Assembly: GCA_023213395.1 (NCBI GenBank)
Contig: CM041465.1
Span: 115,513,741 to 115,577,740 of the forward strand
Direction: 5' to 3'
Origin: Cycas panzhihuaensis
Lineage: Eukaryota > Cycadophyta
DNA length: 64,000 nucleotides
Below, piece after piece: positions 1 to 11,919 of the stretch; the stretch's first letter is position 1; each line of letters begins with the position of its first letter. The notes beneath the pieces are model-generated. The model had not been told where the DNA came from. It did not search any database and worked only from the letters and a program-made list of their open reading frames with translations. Position numbers and translations under genes: made by a program.

Positions 1-239
1 GTGACCTAAGAGGGAAATGGGTTTCCTCTAAGGAAAGGGTTTCAGGTGGGGACCTAAAATAAAATGAGTGCTCCCTACTAGTATTTAGGAAGGATATGGG
101 ATGAGGAAGGCCCTTATCCTTACCATCAGACAATTAGTCACTGAGGACAGTGAGGTACCCATAGCTCCCTATATCGATGGGGGTGAAGATTATAAGATTA
201 GAGGAAGAAAATAAATGACCTTATTCTAAAGAGAACAAA

Positions 240-1140
240 TCATGGATGTTAATGGAACAAGCAGAAACTTGGGTAGAAGGGCCCTTGTCGCCCTTGGCCT
301 TATCGCAAGTTGCTTGATGGGTTGGTGAGATTGCTTGGTGGGAGGAGGCTCTTGGGAGACAACTCTTATTCAGCCCTCATGGACGAATTTAAGTTGTCCC
401 CATCAGGATGAATACATGGCTCCCATTTGGTCAAGCCATGGGCATCCCAACAAAAGGTTGTAGTCAATATTGATGTTAAGAACTACAATGTCAGTAAGGA
501 TAGTCTTATCCTCGAGAGTGAGGGGGATGGACACTAATCCCAAGGGTGCCTTTTTGCTACTATCATAGCCTTGACACCACCAAAGAACTAGCTCTAAGGA
601 TGATATGCCAAGCTCTTACATGATACGTAATGGCATGGCATTGATAGAAGAACCATTATCTATAACGGTTCTCTATAGAGTGCAGTTGGGAGTGTCAATA
701 GTTATGGTGAAGGGAAAATGCCATTAGTGCTCCCATTCACCAGTTGGAGGAAGATCCTTGAGGTCAAAAGAGATGATGGGGTCATGACTTGGGGTGACAC
801 CCAAGGCATGAATAGACACGTCACTCAATCCTAAGGCTTCCAAAATGAGTGTATGTTATTTAGATAACTTCTTAAGACATCCATCATGGACATCCCTGCG
901 GCCATAGTGTCAAGCTCATCAACAATGGAGAAGGGCTTCCCCTTCGTGGTAGGTGAGGGAAGAGCTCTTTGAAAGTCATAGCAACCGGGGCACATAGAAA
1001 TGGTCTTGGAGAGTGCAGGGACTTCTAGAAAGGAATCAAGGTGAGGTGTGGAAGAAGAGGTGTTGTTTACCTCTTTAGCTTCTTGAGACTAGGTTAGGAT
1101 GTATAATGGTGTGGTCTCAAGCATTTGGATAACCTTATTT
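240..1140 (-). pseudogene. Aspartic protease / pol N-terminus of gypsy copy 1 (broken)
   Basis: Minus-strand remnant of the retroviral-type aspartic protease that cuts the gag-pol polyprotein. The catalytic motif reads Asp-Asn-Gly-Ser-Ser at 646-660 (Asp codon 658-660), followed by the family's conserved proline-tryptophan and glycine-rich stretches and by the reverse complement of the ggacgaatttaagttgtcc segment near 383, all matching G. Upstream (higher coordinates, 960-1080) it shows the linker motif CYDFQRAL, which fixes the correct frame for the matching but frameshifted part of G. Several in-frame stops. Inactive, but the catalytic Asp survives here although it is lost in the younger G. 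Confidence 0.75.
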
Positions 1141-3496
1141 CCCTTGTTTTAGGATTAAGAAGGTGAGAGAGTGCGATGGTTAGGAGAACCAAAGGAAGAA
1201 GATGAGTTCCTTGTACCCTTCCCCTTGGTTTGAGAAGGTCAAGGGTTTGGGGATCTTCCTCTATTTTCAGTTACCTTTTTGTTGGTTGTTATAATCATGG
1301 TCCTCGTGCTTGGGGAAAGGATCCTTATGGATAGGCTAGTCTAAGTTAGGCCTAGATGCCCATTTAGGAGAAGAATCACATTGTGGGGTGGCTCTAGGGT
1401 GTTAGGCCCAGCATTGTGAATCTTCATGGAAACATTCCCCATGGATGGAATACCATTTCTTCTCAAGAGAGGAATTAGGTTTCCTTGCTTAAGAAGATTA
1501 GGTATTACCACCCTTGGGGGGAGCGGCTTGGGAAGCCTGGTAAACTAGTTTATGTGAGGTAGGGGATGAAGGGGCTTAGAGTTTGAGCTCATTCATGCTA
1601 CGTTTGAATGAATGTATAGCGAAAGTAAGAGGATGTAAAGTCTTGGTCAGATGGGAAGAAGACCTAGCATGTTGTTGGATTTTAGTCTCTCGGGGTAGAG
1701 GAGGTGCCTCACATCATTGTGAAGTCTTTAGAGGCTTCTTGAGTCCATCTGAGATCTCAATTGGCTCAAGTGCCAAGCACTTGGCTATGGTGGAGTCACA
1801 TGTTGTTGCCCCCATTTTAAGGACTTCAACGTGAACTTCAGAATACAAGGCATTAACAAAGAGGTCCCTCTTTAGCTCCTCAGGTAGAGTTGCCTTTGTG
1901 GAGTGAAGAAGGTCATGAAAGTGTCTCATAAAGTCATGATTCATCTCATCGAGACCTTGTTTAAGAGATAAGAGGGCTTTTATTCCACTCTTAAAAGGAT
2001 GGGCTACATCAAAATAGTTGACGAATTTGTCCACAAGTTATTGGAATGAAAAGATTAAATGTGATGGCATGTGATAGAACCACTTAAGGGCATCGCCTTG
2101 AAGGGATCATGGGAAGAGTTTCATAAGGAGATGGTCATAGGCTCAGTAATCTATGCATGCCATAGAGAAGCTACGAACATGCTCTGTTGGTCTTGCGATG
2201 AGGTTCCATCAAATTTGGGAACCTCAGGAGGGTGAGGCGGTAAGTTGGTCCTTAGCACCTCAATAGATAGGGGTGTCAATCTATAGTCCATAAAGGGCAT
2301 GCCCTTGATTGGATCGTAGGATCAACAGAAGGCGAGAGAGGAGGTGGTCAAGGTTTCCCAAACCCTCCTTGAGAGATTTGGTTCAAAAGGAGATATGGAC
2401 CACCTCCCATTTGGTGGGAAGGAGTCAATCCCACATTCAAGGGTACTTTCATAGGAGCGAATGAGTATAAGGGACCCATTCCTCCTTGCGGAAACGTCCC
2501 TTGTTGGTAAGGAGCTTGAGGGATAATGCCTTGGGAGGGGGCATGCCCTCCTTATGAAGGTGCAACATAGGAGGATGAAAAGGAGGGGTGTGGAACCAGG
2601 TTCTGCCCATATGGGCTGCCCATAAGTGGTGTGACCTCATATGGGTGTAAAGGGTCTACCCCATAATCTAGAAGGGAGTTTCCCTTACTGTGCCCCTATG
2701 GTTGAGAGATGTAGCCTAGGGGCATGTAGAGGAAAGAATCTCTAGTCTAAACTTGAGAGTGTGTGGGGGCAAGCCCCACATGGCTAGAAGTAGGGGTGCA
2801 TACAGGTTCTCTAGATCTAACAGGTGGTGGATAAACTATAATCGGTGGAGGAGTAGTCGTTTGGTTAGAAAGAGGTATGCTCAACCTGAGTTGGGAAGAG
2901 AACATGCCTTGGGTGGTCCTCAAGGAGCATTGGCCATGAGGAGAGGAAGATGGGACAAAAGGTAAACTCATCATAGGTAGAGGAGTTGGATGTGATGGAC
3001 AAGGTAAGGTGGATGTAGAAGAAGGAAATATAATGCTTCACAAGATGCTCTCAAACCACTTAGGATGTGGTTAGAGACGAGCAGCTTGGAAGCATTGGCT
3101 AAGGGCTTCAACCACATTAGTAGGAGGGGTATCTGCTTGATTATAAGAGGTAGACAGAACCTCATATGAAGCAAACCCTGTGGGACGATCCTCATAAGAG
3201 TCACCACTGTGGTGGTGAAACACTAGAGGGGATGAAGCCTCTACTTCATGAGTAGAGAGATGGTAGACTTATGGGTGTTGTTGATCACCTGGATAAAAGA
3301 TAGGATCTTTACCCTCTTGGGTGGATAATTGAAAAGAAGTAGAAGGCTTATGTGATTTGGATATGTAGGCATGATATGCCCAATCTGAGGGAAATCCCTC
3401 CATAGACGAATCAGAATCTAACGAAGGAAGGGAGTGATATGAAGAGTCTTCCAACAATGGAGGTAGACCTCGTAAGCGATGTAAGAATCGTCACAT
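1141..3496 (-). pseudogene. gag of gypsy copy 1 (broken)
   Basis: Minus-strand remnant of the capsid-forming gag protein. The start aligns with the G gag ATG (here ATG at 3494-3496), but the second codon CGA has become TGA, so translation would stop at once. Still readable is the capsid-domain segment at about 2034-1714 (motifs FVNYFDVAHPF, SLKQGLDEMN and FHDLLHSTKA), which matches G almost residue for residue. The N-terminal serine/proline-rich part (2300-3490) is full of stops. About 780 codons long originally, as in G. Used as a comparison it shows that gag and pol of this family were probably one continuous frame. Confidence 0.75.
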
Positions 3497-3631
3497 ACAA
3501 GTTCCACCTTTAGGTTGGAAGAAAGAGGAAGAAATAAAGTAGTTAGAGTGTTGGGGGCTGACCAACAAACCAAAGAGAGCTACCAAAAAGAAGTAGCACC
3601 AATAAGAAAGGATTGAACCCTTCTTGGCAGG

Positions 3632-3649
3632 TCCCTAGTATGGTCGCTA
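3632..3649 (-). other. Primer-binding site, gypsy copy 1
   Basis: On the minus strand the bases next to the 5' LTR read TAGCGACCATACTAGGGA, matching TGGCGACCATACCGGGGG in G with C-to-T type changes. Such a site binds the 3' end of a tRNA to prime minus-strand DNA synthesis; TGGCGAC...GGGG is closest to the Arg-tRNA type used by Ogre elements (inference from memory of the family, not searched). Confidence 0.6.
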
Positions 3650-3650
3650 G

Positions 3651-6439
3651 TGGAATCGTACCTATGGGGTGCTAACCACACTTGGTTGAGGTTTGATTAA
3701 TCAACGAAGAGTTTTGGAAACAAAGATCAACTCGACAAGTGGAGGAGATCACCTGTAAAGGGCATCTATACATCAGAACACAGTTTTGGGACCTGCGAAT
3801 GGCATACAACTTCCTTCTAAGTAACTCAACTTTGGTTTGGGGGCTGGAAGAAATGAGGGATATCCTCAGTTTCCTGAGTAACCTCAAGGGATAGGCCCTC
3901 CCACCCTTGGATGGCCGAAGGAGGGAGGTGAAATAAAGTGAGGGAATGGCTCCTTGCATAAGATAAAAGGGTCTCCTTTAAAAGAAAAGAAAGGACACAT
4001 GAATGAAAGCACACTTGTTTACTCACTAATACAATATCCTCACTCTCCTTTGTTTTTAAATGAAAGAAAGTAAATAACTAGTTATGAGGGGTTGTAAAGC
4101 GCATGCAAGGGATGCGAGCCTAATTGGAAGCACGTGTAACAAACAAGAATACAAATGAAAATGGCTTCTACTTAATGCACTTTCTTAAATGAGCAAGCAA
4201 ATCAAGTATGTGCAAGTGATGTATGCAAGTTCTCTTTTTCTCTCTTTTCTCTTTATGTGTTATACATGTAGGTAAACAAACTTAAGCAAGAGAGTAAGCG
4301 GCAAAAAGAGAATAAGCGACATACTTGGAGAAGTGTATGATTGGAGAAGTGCTTCTCCCTTTGTTGCATTCACCTTCCTCTTACTATTCCTAGATATAGG
4401 CTACATGGTGTGGTGATGCCCGGGGACTTCCTTACCTTCCCTAAGCTTGAAAGGAAAAAAGTTGAAAGGAAAGAAAGAAAGAACTATGCAAAAGACTCAT
4501 AGGAAATATTGGAGAGAAGGGTAAGAACATACTTGGGTTGATGTACCTCCTTCCTTCTCCACATGCAATGAAGAGGAGACCTACAATTAAGTGATGTTTC
4601 CCCTTCCCACGAGGTTGTTAGTGTATAAAATGTATATGTATATGAAATATTTAAAATAGAGCAAAGCAAGTTTCCTTAACTAAAAGAGACTTTTGCATTT
4701 AAGAAACAATCTTCAACTTCTCTTTATGTAAGAGAGATAAGAAAGGAAAGAGGGGGTGGTTAGCCTCAGAATGGCTAACCCTCTGAGATCATAAACCTCC
4801 ACGCTACCCAAGCACAAATACAACAAGCAAAGATGGTACGATAAAGGCTAGATGTATGGGTGACAGGTTGCAACAAAGTTAAAAATATCATTACTATTGC
4901 AAAAATTGTGATGTGCAACTTTTGCAACCTCTAATCAATTTAACACTCAAAGATAGGTAGGGTTTGACTAGGGACTGTAATTCTTGCCCATATAAGGTCC
5001 ACAAAGTTAGGAGCAAGTGTAGTAATAGGTTGTGTATGCTACTATCATTGGTGACCTCTCTTCTGAGAGCTCTTTGGTGACCTAAGGGAAGCACAGAGGA
5101 GAAAGAGGAAAGGGGAGAAGGAGACTATCCTTGAGGAGAAGGCTAGCAGGGTTATGGAACCCTCCTTAGCTCCTTTCACTTGCCCTTTTAAGACCTCTTC
5201 CTTACTGCCTCCTTGGAGAAACCTGGGAAGAGATGGAAGGAATGATGGACAAACAAGAGAAGAGTAGGGTTTGCTTCCTTTGTGTAATAGGAAAAAAATA
5301 AGAGATAGGGGTTTTACAGGGCATTCAAACCACTTTCCAATAGTCTAAAGAGAGTAAGGTGAAATAAAGAGGAAGGAATACCTACTATGGGTAGATGAGG
5401 AGCAGATCTACATGAGAGAATAGGGAATAAGGGTAACCCTACAAGGTTTACAGGTGAAACCCTATAGAGGCTATAAGATCTAAAGACAAGTGTGATAGTT
5501 GTGCTTAGAGGCAAGCTTCGAGCATATATTTTCTTAAAGCAACCTTATTTTAGGCCTGTTGCCATAGATCTAAAGCTATAGAGGGTTGATCTTAGGCTAG
5601 AGAGCTGGTATGCCAAGTGTTATAGGGCACTTCTACAGGGAGCTGTAAGAAATAAGTGAGAGAGTGAGTTTTTTAAGAGTGGAAGAGGAAGAAATACAGG
5701 TCTTTTTGGGTTTTAAACCCAACCCTAGCTCCATCGAGTGATTAGGGTTTAGCTTGGGCCAGGAATTCACGTCTGACATGTGGTAATTTCATAATAAATG
5801 TAAAATTTACTATGACAGATTTAAAAAAGTAATGTATGACGGTCACCCCATGGGAAACTTCATGGTACTATGAAGTTTTTGGCGGTACCTTGATATTTAC
5901 AATAGTGTAAGTACAACATAGGTAAAAATAAAAAAAAGAAGAAGTTCAGAGACCAAAAGGGAGGTACTTTAGGCCTAAGGGGGCATGGCACTCTGTTCGG
6001 GTAGTAGGAGATAGTCATGTGACTAAAGAGACCTATGCTGGGTGAAGTACTAAATATAAGAAGTTACCAAAAAGTTGGTAAACAAATGAGGAAACATCAA
6101 TTGTGCCTAGGCAAGGTGCTAGAGGTTGAGGTGTATCAATGGAATGGTGAGAAGACCACAAGGGATGATCTATGCTTGGGATGATGTGGAGACGTGTAGG
6201 AGGGTTGTTGAGTGCCATGGGATCCATGTCCCTAAATCGTCATAGGCTAAAATGATATCATGCAATATGATCAAGTAGTAGATGCATAATGGTCATGCAA
6301 ATGAATCGGTCAATCATGCAATGAAAACAAAGAGGCGCTTCAATTTACCTTTCTTGAATTGACCAAGGCAACGGATAGAAGTCTACCTGCACTGACCTGA
6401 GTCGACTCATCCATACCCATTCCCAGTAGCTGGAAAATA
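3651..6439 (-). repeat. 5' LTR of gypsy copy 1 (about 2.79 kb)
   Basis: Aligns along its length with both LTRs of G: begins tggaatcgtacc (G: tggacgcgcatc), contains the shared ccctcccacccttgg block near 3900, the aataaatgtaaaatttac block near 5794 and the cgtcataggctaaaat block near 6238, and ends cccattcccagtagctgga with terminal CA decayed to TA. The segment after 5830 differs completely from both G LTRs and includes a near-perfect palindrome (see findings). LTRs carry promoter and polyadenylation signals; I could not pick out a convincing TATA box. The short ORFs inside are chance reads. Confidence 0.75.
5855..5878. repeat. Palindrome aaacttcat-ggtact-atgaagttt in LTR
   Basis: Nine-base perfect arms (5855-5863 and 5870-5878) around a ggtact centre, followed at once by ttggcggtacc. 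The layout (aactt arm, ggtac centre, aagtt arm, then ggcg.ggtac) resembles the much larger palindrome at 36251-36280 in G. Confidence 0.7.
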
Positions 6440-6700
6440 GTATCAAAGCTATTACATGCTTCATTGATAGCTAGTTTAAGAAATATATGAGAAATAGAGG
6501 TCCATTTACCCATAATGACATCCCATTCCCACTATTTCTTAAAGTTTTTCTTAATATTTTATATCCATCATCTAATTTGAGGCTACTTCAGGTATTTTAC
6601 AATTTATCTTAGCTTCATAGTATAAGTTCTTAGGCCCATTGTAGTCCAAAGAGCACATGACTTTATGTTTGGCCAAAAATGAACTTGTTAACCTTTGTTT

Positions 6701-7001
6701 TGTTGGGTGAAAGATCTAGTTCCATAATTCACTACACTAAAGCAATGGCACATAAGAAGATCAAAATAGAGAGAATGAGATTGAGAGAAAAAATAAGAGG
6801 TGAGAATTATTAATCTCCCCTTCATATTTAGTCTTATATATCATAGGATGTGTATTAAAGTTTCCAAAAGAGTTTTCTACCTAATGACATGATCCCGGAA
6901 TTACACTTAAATGTAAATAAAATTACAGTTAACTATGTGACTTAGCTAACCTAAAGTCACCTTTAATTAATATAATAATCTTGATACATTAACATCCATC
7001 A
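6701..7001 (-). repeat. 3' LTR of copia A
   Basis: Starts tgttgggtgaaag, ends aacatccatca, and matches 14040-14340 along its length with scattered substitutions, mostly transitions. Flanked inside by the polypurine tract and outside by the tgttt duplication. Confidence 0.88.
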
Positions 7002-7379
7002 ATCCCTCCCTTAATAGTAAAAGGTTATTATGATAAAATCTATTTTATAAAGTCTTCATGTGAGATTCATTATTACATTGGAATTCTAAATGACACTTTT
7101 GAGGAAAAACCCTCATGAAGAATAAAAACCCACAAACTTTCTAAGATCTATAGTCCCGTTTATAAATCAAAATTACTAAGGTAACTCTTAATATAGCCTA
7201 ATAGTCAAGCAACTTAAATATGAATCTTGATTTACTGAGTCTCCATATACTATTTAGTCATCCTCCATGCCCTTTCAAGTTTTTATAGGTTCTAATAAGA
7301 TAAAGTGAAGACTTACTATTATTCTTTTTTGCCTATAAGGGGTTTTCATTAATGGAATAAAGTATGATGATCTAGTTGT

Positions 7380-10300
7380 TATGTCCTCCAATCAGTCAGA
7401 GATGCAGGCCTGAAGGTTGAGTAGCCTATGGAACTATTCAAACTTCACCTTTTATAGTGGTTTAGTGAAGATATCGACCACTTGATCTATTGTGGGATAG
7501 TACTCTAGTTGAATTATGCCATCATAAACTAGTTCTTGAATCATATGGATTTCTATACTTATGTATTTAGTATGATTATGAAATATAAGATTTTTCATCA
7601 TGTGGATTACTGATTGATTATCTACACAAAGGCTAGTAGGACTTGTTTAGGTGATATTCAATGTTTCTACTAATTTCCTAAGCTATATCACCTCCTTGAT
7701 GGTCTTAAAAGTAGTAATGTATTTAGCTTTAATAGTTAAATTAGCAAGTATCTTCTCTCGTTTGGATATCTATGACATTGGTGTTGTTCCAAGAAGTGTT
7801 ACATACCTAGACATGGATCTCCCCATGTCTTTATCTTTAGAAAAGTTTGAGTCTGTGTATGTATATAGTTTAAACTCTAAATTAGGCCATGCAATAGACT
7901 ATATTTGCTAGTTATCTTAAGGTACCTTAACACTAACATTACTACTTGCTAGTGATTATGTTTAGGATTTATCATGTAATGAGTAAGAATATCGATAGAG
8001 TGTACAATATCAAGTCTTGTATTAGTAGTATAGATGAGACTACATACAAGTTGCCTATAAAGTATTGCATCTAGCTTTTAATCATCTCCATTAGCTATTA
8101 ATTCGATATTGGGTTCTATTGGAGTGGCTATAGTTTAAGCATCTTCTAATTAAAATTTTATTAGAAGATTGTTGATATATTTTTCTTAAGAAAGAAACAT
8201 TTTGCTATCTTTTTGAGTGACTTCAATTTCCAAGTAGTATTTCATCAATCTAAGGTTAGATAATTCAAACGTTTTATCTAAGTCCTTCTTTAACTAGTTG
8301 ATTGATTATTCATTATTCCCCATTATTAGTATATCATCCATAAAGATTAAAATATAAATGACTTTATCTTTTTAGTATTTGATGAATAATATTGCATCAA
8401 TATCCTAGTAGTCACAAATCTTGTATCTAAGTTATCTCATTCTTTCTGACAACTTGGTGAACGAAGCATAAGGGGCTTATTTAAGGCCATACAAGGACTT
8501 TTTGAGCTTATACACCTTATGTTCTTGACCAAAAATCTCAAATCCTTTAGGTTGAGCTATGTAGATTTTTTCTTCAAGATCACCGTTGAGAAATATAGTT
8601 TTTACATTAAGCTAGTGAATCTTCTAGCCCTATTGAGCTGCTAAAGACACAAGAGTTCCAATTGTGGGCTACTTGGTTATAGGTGCAAAGACTTCAATGT
8701 AGTCAATACCTTCCCTCTGTGTGAATCCCTTTGCTACCAACCTTACCTTATATTTTTCAAGGGTTCCATTAGATTTATATTTATTTTTATAGGCCCATTT
8801 GTTTCAAACTACCTTTCTTCTAAGTAAAAGGTTGACAAGCTTCAATGTACTAATTTTGATAAGAGAATTATATTCTTTATTCATGGCATTCCTCCAAGCT
8901 ATGTGTTTTATAGCTTCTTGGTATGAGAAGGGTTCTTCATTAAGAGCAAGATCTAGTTCTGCTAGTTCTAGCTCAATGAAAAGTGATTCCTACATCTTGG
9001 TTCTGTAAGCACTTCAACTGTCAAATTTTCCCACTCATTAGGTCATATGTCCTTATTCAACTGGCAGACTTCATGAGAACCTTAAGTTAGGAATGAGGTC
9101 TTCCTTTCTCTAATTACATGGTCTTTATTTGGTTCCTAAAAAGATCATTTTGCATATTTGTTGAGGAGGACGTTGATGCATCTGGGGAACATAGTCTATT
9201 TGCCACTATTTTGCCTTTGTTAACTCTATTATTCTTGAATGGTGGTGCATGATGTACACTCATTGGTTGAGAGTCACAACTATTATCCTCTGTGGCTTTA
9301 TTATCAAATTCCAATAGTTTGAGTTAATTCTTGAATGTCTCCCTTCCTAAAGTTTAGAATCTGTACATCATATTGAGTAGCATCACAGTAACGATGATTT
9401 AGTATTTTAGAGTCTAATTATAATAATTAATTATCTATTTTAGTAAACACCACATATTTGGTGATGATAATATTCTGTTGTGAAGGTATAAAGACCTTGT
9501 ACCCTTTCTTATCCATAGGGTATCCAACAAAGATATATTTAAGTACCCTAAGATAGAGTTTGTTTCTATCTCTATCTAGTATATAATCATAACATATTGA
9601 GCCAAATATTCTAAAGTGGTAGGCAGTGGGGGCCTATCCAGTCCATATTTTATTAGAAGAAGTTCCTCCTTTAGATAGGCTAGAAACATTCATGCAATAA
9701 ACAACTATCCAAATTACTTCTACCCATAGGTAAGTAGGTGTATTTTTATAGAACAATATAACTTGATCCATATTCATAATAGACATATTCATGCACTTAG
9801 TAACTCCATTTTATTAGGGAGGTGCCTGCTATTATAGTGTGATGCTTAATGCCATTATCTTGTAGGTAGGATTTAAACTTAGTAAAGGTATATTCTCTAC
9901 TATTATTTGTTTAGAGACACTTAATTTGATAACCTGACTCCTTTTCAGTATGAGCTTAAAAGCTTTAAAGACACCAAATGCCTCATCTTTCCTAGTTAAA
10001 AAACCATCCATACTTTCCTAGCAAAATCATCAATGAAGGATATGTAATATAATTTCTACTTTAATTATAGAATGGATATTGGTTCACATAGATCAAAGTG
10101 TACCCATTAAAGAGAATGACTTGATTTCCATTGAATGCTAGTAAAGGGATATCTATAAGATTTATCTATGATACAAGCTTTACATTTCAAGGGTTTAAAG
10201 GAGAACTTGGGTAGGCCTAGAAAGGGGTGACAAAGATCTCTAAGTTGATTGATATGAACATGGCCTATGTAAGCATGACAAAGAGCTTTTGTGGATGGCC

Positions 10301-10990
10301 TAGGGTGCATCAAAGTGGGATTAAAAATATAGTATTTATTAGCACAAGGGCTTTGATCACAATTGGCTTCAGAAGATAAGGAGTTATTCGATCTAAATAA
10401 TTTACCAATAAGTACTCTAATCAAGACCACTCGATCTGTTGGAGGGTGAATGACCTAGAAAATCTAGTTATTTGTAATAATATTAAGATCAAATCCATAG
10501 GATACAAGAGTGGATAAGGAGAGTAGGTTTTATTTTAGATTAGGAATGTATAGGACATTAAGTAATGTAAAGTCTCTTAAGCCTGAGAGATTCAAGTGTA
10601 TGTTTTTAATCTCTTTGACTAGTTGTTGGACTTTGTCGACCATGTGAATGACACCATATATAATGGAATCAAAAGTTTAATATAGATCCTAATTATAGGT
10701 CATATGTTATGTTGTTCTTGTATCCATGATCCATAAGGAGGTGTTTGAAGTTATACTATTTGTGACTCTAAGAGGGGTTTGCATTGGTAATTTAAGATCA
10801 CAAATGACATAGATACAATAGGCTTTAAAATACCTCTTAGTTTGATTAATGGTTTTTCCCTTAAGTCTTTGAATGTGTCCTTAAGCAAAACCTACACCAC
10901 CAAACTGTTCTTCATATATTTCATTAACATTGTAAGCCTTATATTTCTATTGAAATTTAGGCAACTTATATGCAAGTATGCGATAGTCCT
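7380..10990 (-). pseudogene. pol of copia A: protease, integrase, RT, RNase H (broken)
   Basis: Minus-strand remnant of a copia polyprotein. The zinc-binding pre-integrase domain is readable at 10430-10107 (LCHAYIGHVHINQLRD and later CKACIIDKS, i.e. H..H..C..C). The integrase core follows at about 10100-9400, with the second catalytic Asp block decayed (near 9905-9945). The RT active site reads FMDDI at 8330-8344, both Asp kept. RNase H C-terminal blocks read VDNQSVIHMMKN at about 7580-7625 and DIFTKPL near 7470, both standard copia signatures. Dozens of in-frame stops; non-functional. Ends near 7380 before the polypurine tract. Confidence 0.85.
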
Positions 10991-11919
10991 TTGTAAGGTG
11001 TCCTCTCTTATTACACTTTTTACATACGATAATTTGATTCCCAATCCTTGAAGTATTGGTTTATCTTGATTGTCTTATATTAAAAGGTGGTACTTAACCT
11101 TGAGATTATCTAGGCTATTATTGTTGAGGGTTCTATTGACCTTGTGCTTGATTTCCTCTGCCTGATCCTCTACCTCTTGCTCAATTATTTCCTCTACCAT
11201 GAGAGGGACCCTGATTCTTTGAGAAGTATATTTCTTCTTCCATGTCAAAATATGCATCTAAAAGAGGATCTAAAGTTGCAAAATTAGTATCAAAGGTCTC
11301 ATCAAATTCTATAATTTCTCTACAAGAGCTTCGAAGTTAAGTGTCTTTAATGTTCCACTTGATTGAAGACTCCCAAGCAAGTTCTTATAATCAAGTATAT
11401 ATAGATAATTAATTGTATGAGGAATGCCCAGGTAATACATCAGGTCTTAAAATCCTTATCTATTTCTTATTTGATTGGTTGAAGGAGGTTGATTATTTCA
11501 TATGCACAACCCTTTTACATCTTCATCTTGTTCATCTTTAAGACTAGATGAATAAATTCAAGGTTAAACTTTGCATCAAAATTCTCTTTAAGAACCTCGA
11601 GGACTTTCCAAGCTGTATTATGATATTTTTCATTAATTAGATTATATAGGGAGTGATTAACCACTAATAGAATATCTACATGAATCTTCTTATCATCGAT
11701 ATCCCATTATAATTTAGCTATATGATCTACTAGAGCTATAGGTGGATTTCCTCTGGAGGTAGTTGCCATTACTATTATAGGGATGACAAGTGTAAGTTAT
11801 AAATGGGATTTCCAAAGGCCTTCATACTTAGTAGTGTTCTTGACTCTAGTATACCATAGATCCTAATTATCTTTTCTTTTTAAGATGTAGTTTATATTAT
11901 GCTTAAATTGATAAGACAT
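10991..11919 (-). pseudogene. gag of copia A (broken)
   Basis: Starts at ATG 11917-11919 with MSYQFKHNINYILK, the same N-terminus as elements C (MSSQFKQNMNCILK) and B2, which supports this start. Downstream is a UBN2/copia-type capsid region with stops and, near the end (about 11030-11005), a zinc knuckle CKKCNKRGH. gag coats the element RNA. One of several family copies, all interrupted. Confidence 0.75.

Larger units (their letters stand above)
1..6439 (-). mobile_element. Gypsy copy 1: partial, decayed Tat/Ogre-like Ty3/gypsy retrotransposon
   Basis: Seen: from about position 240 to 6439 this stretch lines up, minus strand and in order, with protease, gag, primer-binding site and 5' LTR of the better preserved gypsy G (about 42480-48409), with an offset near 42200 bases. 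It is more decayed and much poorer in CpG than G. Only the 5' part of the element is in the window; RT, integrase and the 3' LTR would lie left of position 1. It is a second member of the same family, useful as an outgroup for reading G: for example it keeps the protease Asp that G has lost. No target duplication can be checked because one end is missing. Positions 1-240 are only weakly alignable. Confidence 0.85.

Noticed and set aside
4894-5514. Small minus ORFs in gypsy copy 1 LTR
   Set aside because: No motif, and the matching part of the G LTRs does not keep the frames.
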